DNA of 64,000 nt from contig NC_134536.1 in NCBI RefSeq assembly GCF_050624435.1, positions 130,664,758 through 130,728,757 on the forward strand, read 5' to 3'. Every line of letters starts with the position of its first letter. Within the stretch, counting starts at the first letter, position 1. Positions 56,421 through 64,000 of this stretch are shown in pieces. The position numbers were made by a program, and so were the translations under genes. Origin of the DNA: Tenrec ecaudatus (Eukaryota > Chordata > Mammalia > Afrosoricida > Tenrecidae). The notes beneath the pieces are model-generated. The model had not been told where the DNA came from. It saw nothing but the letters and a program-made list of their open reading frames with translations, and searched no databases.

Positions 56421-56999
56421 GACTGTTTCTACACTGGACCCCAGTGAAACGGGCAGCCAAGAACAAAAGAAGTGAACACAGGAACTCTGGCAGAAACCTG
56501 GACCCCTAGCACTGGGCCTGGTGGCGGTTCCATATGAAGCTTTTTGAAAAATTGAAGTTTTCTCTCACAGCGGAATCCTTTCACACTCCCAACCACAGTG
56601 GAGAAGGTTCCGGTTTCTCCACAGCCTCCTCAGCCTGTGTTCTTTCTCTTGATGCTTGCCATTCTCCAGGGGGGTGAGATGCTATCTCATCGTGGTTTTC
56701 ATTTATGCTTCCCTCATGGCCAACGGAGCTTGAGCAGCCTTTCGTAAGAAATGACAGTAGACTTCCACATAAGACAGAGCCATTGGGATTCACGGAGTAT
56801 AATCAAAAGTACCTCCTAGTCAGTCCCCACACTACACTTCCAAACTCCCTCTGCTGGGAGCCTCTCTGCCAGGCAATCTGTGCTGGGCCATCGGTTCACT
56901 AGTGCTTTGTAAGTATTCATGTAGGAAGAGGACTGGGGATGCAAATTAATGCCTCTTCCCAAATCGTTGTGAGTTGGCACCGTGGCACCTCTGAGCGTC

Positions 57000-57690
57000 G
57001 TTTTCCTTCTACTCTGCCATCTCCATCCTATAGCTGAACTTCAGAGGTGCCCAGAGTTGCAGCGGTGCAAGGGAGCAGGAACAGTCTCCCCGATGGGAAA
57101 CTTAGTCCCTGGCAGGGCGCTGTTCTTGAGAGTCCCAATCGTTTCCTGCACCCACAGGATTGCATCACCTTTGATTGGGCTGCAGATGCTGACTCCCGGT
57201 AGTCTACCTCTAGCTTCCCTTGACGGAGGTCCCTCCACCTCCAACCAAAGGGCAAGACAGAACAGCCCAGCTCCCTGCCACAAGTCCAATCTGACCCAGA
57301 GCAGGCCTGCAGGACGGGGTAGAACAGCTCCTGGGGGAGGGGGGAAGGGGGCCGGTGGGGGGTGTTCCAGGGCTTGTGTATCTTTCTCTGCCATCAGTGG
57401 GCCTTTTGTCTGAGAGCACATGTGCAGCCTAGGCACCTCTGACTCCTGGAAAGCACCCCCACTTCATTCACCCCAGCCATCTCTTGGCGTCCTGGCGGCG
57501 GAGGCCCCTGTGGATACCTCTCCTGCACTCCACGCTCCCAGCAGCGAGCCCACTGCCACCTCTGCCCGCTGTGGCCCTCCCACTGGAGTCAGGCACTGGT
57601 CTATTCTGTCTCTGAAGCTGCAGGAGAAGCTCTCCACACTGTCATCTGGAAATCCCCGCCTTGTCGGGGGGATGCGTTGGGCTGTGATCC
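57000..57690. other. No recognisable gene
   Basis: GC-rich unclassified sequence with overlapping frames on both strands. No TREM-type domain and no splice-supported exon. Confidence 0.4.
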
Positions 57691-57850
57691 ACAAAGTCAG
57701 TGGTCCTGAACCACCAGCCGCTCCCCGGGAGAAGGACTTGGCTTTCTCCTCCCATAAACAGTCATATTCTTGGAAACCCACAGGGGCAGTTCTGCCCTGT
57801 CCTGTAGGGTTACCGTGATGTCGCCTCGATGGCCGTGAGTGTGTGTGAGG
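57690..57850 (+). mobile_element. AfroSINE
   Basis: 'gaaccaccagccgctccccg', 'cttggaaacccacaggggcagttctgccctg', 'gatgtcgcctcgatggccgt'. Confidence 0.85.
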
Positions 57851-57934
57851 TGAGGGACAGGCTTGCACTTCTTCAGAGAGGGCGATATCAACACACACAC
57901 CAACAAGGATCGCTATAAAAAGCCTTCCCCGGTC

Positions 57935-58145
57935 TCAAACTGGCAGCTCTAGCGGTTCAGTGGTGAAGCGAGCACTCGGCTGATAACTGAAAGGTCGGTG
58001 CTTGAGCCGCAGGCTGCTCTGCGAGAGAAAGAGGTGGCAGTTGGATTCCATAAAGATCAGAGTCTTGGAAACCCCCTGGGGGCACTTCTGCTCTGTCCTC
58101 TAGGATCACTATAACTTGTCATTGACTTGATGGCGATGGATTATC
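57935..58145 (+). mobile_element. AfroSINE
   Basis: 'ctctagcggttcagtggtga', 'ggctgataactgaaaggtcg', 'ggaaaccccctgggggcact', 'tcattgacttgatggcgatg'. Confidence 0.85.
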
Positions 58146-59365
58146 TCAAACTCCCCACAGTTTTCTACCTTTGATGTGGATGGGAGATTAAAGACAATAC
58201 AAAAGACTTAAACCACTCTTTCTGTGCAAGACCTGCCCGGTGACCTCCCACCCCACTGGAGAACATAGTACCTCTTTTCTTAGGGCGCACATCTGCCAAA
58301 ATTCAGGTGCAGCATGATTTCCAATAGACCTATTTTAACTAGAAAGAGACGATAGCTAGATAAATGGTTAAATAGTTGAACAGCTCCTACTCATAACTTC
58401 TGGGAAGGCCTCTCAAAGCCACACCACAGACAGGGTGGGGTCCCTAAGGAGTGTTTGTTCCTGCCACAGTCAGGAACCTAAGATCAGGAAGTTGGCAGTG
58501 CGGCTCCTGGCTCCGAACCACTCCATCGCATCCAACACGCATCTTAGCAAAATATATGCCTTTCACCACACCCAACACGGTTCCACATTTATGTCTCATC
58601 CTCACGCCTCGGAGCCCAACTTGCATCTGGGATCCTAGCTGCAAGGAAGTCTAAGTAGTGGTTTGTAATTTTCCACACCGTGGGAATAATATCGTTTATA
58701 AGAATCAATACCAGACTAGTCCCAAGGAGGGGGAGATTAAACATGTCCTAAATGTCCAACTTTTTCAAGATGTTTTAGCCTCCCTGTCCCCTCCAGCAGC
58801 TCCCCCGAAGCGATTCCCTCACATCCCTGGGTTCTGAAATTCACTTCAAAGTCTCACAGAAATTCATGAAACGTTAAGGAAATGCCTCGCTGTTAAATTC
58901 CAAATCTGAAGGTCAGGCAGAGCAGTCCAAACACACAGTCCAGTGTCAGAAGCCAGATACGTCCCAAAGTCAAAGCAGGTCTTCTTGCTTCTACCAACGT
59001 CCAGCCAGGACTCAGAGGTCACAAAAGGGAAGGCTTGGATGGAGGTGTGGCTTTTGTCTTTGAGCAGTCTGTGCCCCAAGGAAAGCCTAAGTCTCATCTT
59101 CTAGTAGGGTAGAGCCAAAAGATACATCCTGGCTTAATGCTGTAACAGACAATTCCCTCCAAAATGGGATGATAGCCATCGGCATAGAGGCTAGAATTTA
59201 TAATGCATCTCAAGAGGGATTATGGCAAAAGGGATGGTGATAAGAAAGACCATATTAAGTAATTGATTACATGTCACACATTTTTTAATATTGGAAGGTT
59301 CACTAGAGAGGGGGTGGAAATGGGTGCTGAGTTAGCAAATTCTTAGCATTTGCCCAAACATCTGT
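58146..59365. other. Unclassified sequence
   Basis: No exon and no repeat recognised with confidence. The text at 58.65-59.1 kb has the feel of an old interspersed repeat. Confidence 0.35.
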
Positions 59366-59800
59366 GTTAGGCTGGGTTGTCGAGAGAAACAAATCCAGTG
59401 AGACTCATATATGTATGAGAGAGCTTCATACCAAGGAGCAATTATATATCGAGAAAACATCCCATGCCAGTCCGATTCAAGTCTATAGGTCAAGTCCTTC
59501 AGACTCACATCATGCAGTCTCATGCAATGATGCAGAATGCAGGAACATCACGGCGGTGATTGCAAAGCTGTGTGGATCCAACAATGGTGGGACAATGGCA
59601 GTGTTCTGGCGGCTGTCAGGGTGTCTGTCCAGTAAGCAAGAAGATCAAGGGAGAGAGGGAGGTTACCAGGGTCTACCTATGACAAGGCCACGCCCACAAG
59701 GAGGCGCCATCTGTCTGTGACTGTTGACAGGCTGAATACCACCTTTAGATTTTTGTGTATCTTTGATGTACTATTGTGTACCTACCACACCATCTCAGCC
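59366..59800 (+). repeat. Interspersed repeat family 1
   Basis: 'gtgttaggctgggttgtcgagagaaacaaa', 'gcaatgatgcagaatgcagg' and 'gacaggctgaataccacctt' give the family order. The end 'tgtgtacctaccacac' matches the other copies. Confidence 0.7.
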
Positions 59801-60069
59801 CAGACAGATTACAATAGTCCAAATGTTTAACTTATTTCTTTACTATCATTGAAAGACAAATGTGATGGACAGATGAATTGCTTCCCGTTTTGCTTTGTTA
59901 TGCGACATAAACATGTGAAGGTAAACCTTAGGATAAAGGGGGAGCTAGCAGAGCCAAATCAAGTAATTTCAGACCTACGGGGAAACTCCGTTTGAAATTA
60001 AGATTTTTATTGCCACATCTCTAAAGCCATTCAGACTGTTTTTCTCTTCAAAGTGTTAAACTTCAGAAC

Positions 60070-60222
60070 GCAATTCTGACTCGCAATGATCTTACAGGAC
60101 AGAGTAGAACGGTCCCTCTGGGTGTTTTGGACTGTGACTCTGTGTTCACACTGGGTGGCCCTGCTGGCATTTGAACCCTCAGTGACGTAGCTTCCAGCAT
60201 CACAGCCACACACAAGTCACCA
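60070..60222 (-). mobile_element. AfroSINE
   Basis: 'aattctgactcgcaatgatc', 'aggacagagtagaacggtcc' and 'ggcatttgaaccctcagtga'. Confidence 0.75.
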
Positions 60223-60344
60223 CGGTATGACAAACTGACAGGCAGGTGGTGGTAGGAGGTTACACGGAGGACTAAGGTGTGCCTGAACAAGCCTTGGTAT
60301 TTTCAATTGCTTCATTTCATGTCAGAGCTGGACGTTGAGTAAGG

Positions 60345-60745
60345 ATGATCGGAGAAGAGGTGATGCATTTGAAGTGTGGTACTGACAAGATCTAGAAAGA
60401 ACCATGGACTGTCAAAAGAACCAACAGGTCTCTCTCTCGGGGAAGAAGTACAGCCAGAGTGCCCCTTAGAGGCAAGGATGATGAGCCTTAACCTTATGTA
60501 CTTCAGACACGTTGTCAGGAGAAACCAGGCCCTTGAGAAGGACATCGTGCTTGGTAAAGTAGAGGGACACCACACAAGAGGAAGGCCTTCGGCACGATGG
60601 ATTGGCCCAGTGGCTGCCATCATGGCCTCAAGCCTGGGACCAATTGTGAGGATGGAGCAGGACTAGGAAGTACTTCCTTCTGCTGTGCTTGGGGTCCCTT
60701 TGAATTGAAACCCATTCTATAGCACCTAACAACAACAACAACAAC
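60345..60745 (+). pseudogene. RTE/BovB-like LINE 3' end with (ACA)n tail
   Basis: A frame with MYFRHVVRRNQALEKDIVLG and GHHTRGRPSARWIGPVA matches the C-terminal end of BovB-type ORFs. The copy ends 'atagcacctaacaacaacaacaac', the family's characteristic tail. Confidence 0.8.
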
Positions 60746-60757
60746 CACAAGAACAAG

Positions 60758-60855
60758 AACAACGACTCTGTGGGAGCAGAAAGCCTCATCTTTCTCTCTT
60801 GGAGAGACAGTTGGTCTTAAACCAGTGACCTTGCTGTTTAAAACCAACAAGGTTT
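60758..60855 (-). mobile_element. AfroSINE head-side fragment
   Basis: 'tgtgggagcagaaagcctca' and 'taaaccagtgaccttgctgt' directly follow the RTE tail, suggesting a SINE landing at or beside it. Confidence 0.65.
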
Positions 60856-61680
60856 TAAAGCATTATGATCTTGTTGCATATTGCAAATTGTGCAAATAAT
60901 TTGCATAATTACAAATGCTTGTGTAATGGTGTAGTGTTTGTTAAATTTACTGTCTCCCGGACTCTGTGAACCAATCAGTAAGTAAATTGCCTAAGCCTGT
61001 ACCTGTTTGCCTTAAACCTGACCAGATGTTTTGCATTTCAAAGCCTTCAGTTAGAGTTGATTCACCCCTCTCCACCTTTTCACCAGAGATTGCATTTCAA
61101 AGGCTTTAACTGGAACTGTAAATTCAGCGGTTTGAAACTAACCAGCCATATTCGCAAGCCAATTTAATTCACCACAGTCACAAACAGGGCGATAGAATTG
61201 GGAGAGGGAGCATGATTGGGATATTTATGTCATCTGACATGCAAGTATTTTATCCTGAAGCAGCGCAGCCAATTACTCCCTCCAAGTTAGAGGAAGAAAC
61301 TGTTTAGAAGGTGTAGACCCGGAAGGAGACTGACCGTAAGACAAGGTGTCCTTATGTTGCCTGTCCTCTCTGAAATCAAATACAGAGAATATCCACCTTT
61401 GACTTTGGAGTTTACGCTTTGAGGAGTCACTTACGAATCTTCTCAATAGCTTAGTTTCAGGGCAGCCACAGGAAGCAGTTATTGAACATGACCAAGAAAT
61501 CAGAGCAATCCAGTTCTGAGGCCAGTCTCAAGATGTCTTTAGTGACCACCTACTAAGCAGGGCCTAGCTTTTAATCACGAACAGTCAGGTAAATAGGAGA
61601 AGGCTCTCAGTGTTACCTGGTTGCTCTAGGTAACATCTGCATCTAACCTGTTTGTCTTTGGACCATTTATAAAAATTCCA
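60856..61680. other. Unclassified AT-moderate sequence with a short direct repeat
   Basis: The phrase 'gcatttcaaag' with flanking Thr-like text occurs at 61033 and 61090 in an imperfect direct repeat of about 57-bp spacing. A 'gcaaataatttgcataatta' near-palindrome lies at about 60891. No gene seen. Confidence 0.4.
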
Positions 61681-61699
61681 TCTCTCTCTCTCTCTCACA

Positions 61700-61868
61700 T
61701 CCATCGAATCAATTCTGACTCATAGCAACCCTAGAGGGCAGAGTTGAACTGCCCTGTGGGTTTCTGAGACTGTCAATAATTACGGGAGTGGAAAACCTCA
61801 TCATTCTCTCATGGAGCAACTCCCGGGATTTCAAACTGCTGACCTTGTGGCTAACAGCTCAGCATAAA
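61700..61868 (-). mobile_element. AfroSINE
   Basis: 'atccatcgaatcaattctga', 'agggcagagttgaactgccc', 'tcaaactgctgaccttgtgg'. Preceded by a (TC)n tract at 61.68 kb. Confidence 0.88.
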
Positions 61869-62004
61869 ACCTTCTATCTGAATATAGGCATGTACATATG
61901 TAAACATATATAACAAGAGGGGAACAGAACCATGTACTCATATCTATATGTTAAGAATTAAGGTTATAGATGGACATTGGGCCTCAACTCAAGTACTCCC
62001 TCAA

Positions 62005-63115
62005 CACAAAAACACTTTGTTCTAATAATCCACCATTCTGTGATGTTCACTATCCCAACACGATTGCTGAAGACAAAATGGGTGCATAAGCAAATGTGGT
62101 GAATAAAGCAGATGATGCCCAGCTATAAAAAGATATAGTGTCTGGCATCTTAAAGGCTTGAAGATAAACAAGTGGCTATCTAGTTCAGAAGCAACAAAGC
62201 CCACAATGAAGAAACACACCAGCTGGTGTGATCATGAGTTGTTGATGGGATTATGTATCAGGCAGCTAAGGCCCAGAACAAAATCATACACAATGTGAAT
62301 TGGGCGGTGGGGTGGGGAGCAGTGCTGGGCATGGAGTGGAGACTCAATGCCCATCTGTAGACAATTGGACATCCTCTCACAGAGGGGTCACAGGGAAGAG
62401 ATGAGCCAGTCAGGGTACAGTATAGCACTGATGAAACACACAAATTTCCTCTAGTTCTTTGGTGCTTCCTTCACCCCACTATCGTGACTTCAATTCTACC
62501 TTAAAAATCGGATTAGACCAGAGCATGCATACTGCTACAGATAAGAGCTGCAACACATGGAATCCAGGATAGATAAACCCCTCAGGACCAGCAATGAGAG
62601 TAGAGATACCAGGAGGATTAGGGGAAGGTGGGGGGAGAAAGAGGGACTCAATTACAAGGATCAATCTAGGATCCCCTCCTAGGGGGATGAATAACGGAAA
62701 AGTGGGGGAGGGGCAACAGAGGATATGAGATATGAAAACAATAATTTTTAACTTATCAAGGGTTCATGAGGGAAGGCAGGCAGGGGAGTGAAGGGGAAGA
62801 AATGGGGAGCTGATATCAGGGGTTCAAGTGGGAAGAGAATGTTTTGAAAAGGATGATGGTGGCAGATGTAGAAATGTGCTTGACACACTGGTTGAATGTA
62901 TGGATTGTGATAAGAGATGTAAGAGTCCCCATTAAAAGTATTTTTTTAAAAAAAAACATGGGGGAGGGAAGAGAGGGGAAAAAAAGAGGAGCTGATATCA
63001 AGGGCTCAATAGAAAATAACTGTCTAGAAAAGGATAGCAACATATTATAAATATGCCCGATTCATTGATGTATGGATTGTAATAAGCATCGTAAGAGCTC
63101 TCATTAAAATGATTT
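62005..63115 (+). mobile_element. Lineage-specific L1 3' end with a repeated terminus
   Basis: A plus-strand copy starts at the 'ctgtgatgttcactatccca' block and ends 'cattaaaagtatttttttaa' at about 62945. A second terminal block follows (62960-63115: 'gagctgatatcaagggctca…cattaaaatgatttaaaaac'). The second terminus may be a separate insertion or an internal duplication. Confidence 0.75.
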
Positions 63116-63349
63116 AAAAACCTCAGAAAACAAAACAAAAAGCCCACTATACCACCAGAGCTTCAGAAATCCCATAGAGACCACCTGAAGTAAAGTATCT
63201 TAGGCTAGCTACAAAGAGGACTTTCTACTGCATTAAGTAAAGTAACTTAGGTTATAGATACACTATTATAGATTAGAAAACCTTACAAGATGAGTTGAAG
63301 GCCCTCTGGCCATCTTGGTTCAGGTAGGACTTAAGACCATGTGACCCTA

Positions 63350-64000
63350 TATGTTAGACAGGGCTCTCTAGAGCAGTGGTTCTCACCCTTCCTCATGCTG
63401 CGACCCTTTCATACAGTTCCTCATGTGGTGGTAACCTCCGACCATAAAATGATTGTCATGGCTATGTCATCACTGTAATTTTGCTACAGTGATGAATCGT
63501 CATGTAAATATCTGATGTGCAGGATGTATTTTCATTGTTACAAATTGAACATAATGAAAGCATAGTGATTAATCACAAAACAATATATAATTATATATTG
63601 TGAAATATTTATTTCTAATGACAAATAAATGACATTTTGTCTTGAAGCATGGTGTAGCATGGGTAGCAGTCTTCACACCGGGTACTGATATGTGGGCGTA
63701 TCTGCATATGGCCAGACCCACCTGGAGACGGATAGAGTGGTGTCTTGTTTTCTAAGACCATCAGAAATATGTGTTTTCTGATGGTCTTAGGCCACCCTTG
63801 TGAGGGTCGTTTGACGCCCCCAAAGGGGTCGTGACCCACAGGTTGAGAACTGCTCCTCTAGTGAAATGAAACCAGGACACTTATGATTCCACATAAATAT
63901 GTAAGAGGATAGCTTTTTACAGCAAGAAGGAATATAAACAGTTAATTTAGTCCACACAGCAGTACAGAGAGTTCAGTTCAACTCACTTCCATGGAACAGT
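63350..64000 (+). repeat. Interspersed repeat family 2, split by SPIN and cut by the window end
   Basis: 'atgttagacagggctctctagag' lies before the SPIN and 'ctctagtgaaatgaaaccaggacac' after it. Removing the SPIN and one 8-mer restores the family 2 terminus. The remainder runs off the window. Confidence 0.65.
63374..63855 (-). mobile_element. SPIN-like hAT element, longer non-autonomous form
   Basis: Reverse orientation: it begins cagtggttctcacccttcct and ends ggtcgtgacccacaggttga followed by gaactgctc. Flanking 8-mers ctctagag and ctctagtg match at 7 of 8, an obvious hAT target duplication. The interior includes the AT-rich 'gattaatcacaaaacaatat' section and a 16-bp hairpin at 63752-63790. 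No transposase frame was seen. It sits inside another interspersed repeat. Confidence 0.85.

Noticed and set aside
57041..57898. GC-rich frames as exons of a neighbouring TREM-cluster gene
   Set aside because: Part is AfroSINE (57.69-57.85 kb). The rest has no Ig cysteine-tryptophan pattern and no convincing splice sites.

Overview
This window looks like mammalian nuclear DNA, most likely from a tenrec (Afrotheria; Echinops-like). Two repeat signatures point there. First, there are about two dozen tRNA-derived SINE copies of the AfroSINE type: a 'gccctggtgg…agtggtta' head, a 'cagcagttc' B-box region and a 'gactcgatggcagtgag' tail. Second, there are two hAT elements with the ends and interior I recall for SPIN ('Space Invaders'), which among afrotherians is known from tenrec. 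The species call is inference from repeats. No prokaryotic features, RNA genes, CRISPR arrays or operons were seen.

The genic content is part of the TREM innate-receptor cluster, all on the minus strand. At 43,463-48,876 there is a complete four-exon TREM1 gene (signal peptide, Ig-V domain, stalk, transmembrane segment with Lys) whose splice sites and phases join into a 223-residue product. At about 15.4-20.1 kb there is a second TREM1-like gene. Its signal-peptide exon carries a nine-CTG run and its Ig-V exon is intact, but its transmembrane exon is of a different, NKp44/NCR2-like kind and no stalk exon was found. At about 51.0-52.6 kb there is a third, broken copy that keeps only 3'-UTR-like and last-intron sequence. 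The cluster is therefore a tandem array: A (15-22 kb), B (43-50 kb), C relic (51-52.6 kb).

Copies A and B lie in a duplicon of about 4 kb (roughly 18.2-22.5 kb and 46.6-50.6 kb). Its parts have diverged very unevenly. A block of about 480 bp in intron 1 is about 98% identical, while the Ig-V exon is only about 85% identical, with mostly amino-acid-changing differences. A SPIN element sits in A, and the paralogous site in B is empty.

Almost everything else is mobile or repetitive DNA. 0-15 kb: sparse SINE and MIR copies, one interspersed repeat of about 500 bp per strand, and a 1.6-kb GTAG-rich minisatellite (9.23-10.87 kb) with 267- and 399-bp higher-order periods. 22.5-43 kb: a nest of L1 elements (a decayed L1 with ORF1 and ORF2 relics, lineage-specific L1 3' ends inserted inside one another, one with a 15-bp target duplication), an internally deleted mariner, and an RTE/BovB-like LINE. 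52.8-56.8 kb: an older L1 split by an LTR-like repeat and an RTE fragment. 56.8-64 kb: SINEs, RTE and L1 3' ends, and a SPIN copy nested in another repeat. Long open frames outside the TREM exons are explained by these repeats or have no recognisable domain.

All identities and counts were made by eye and are approximate.
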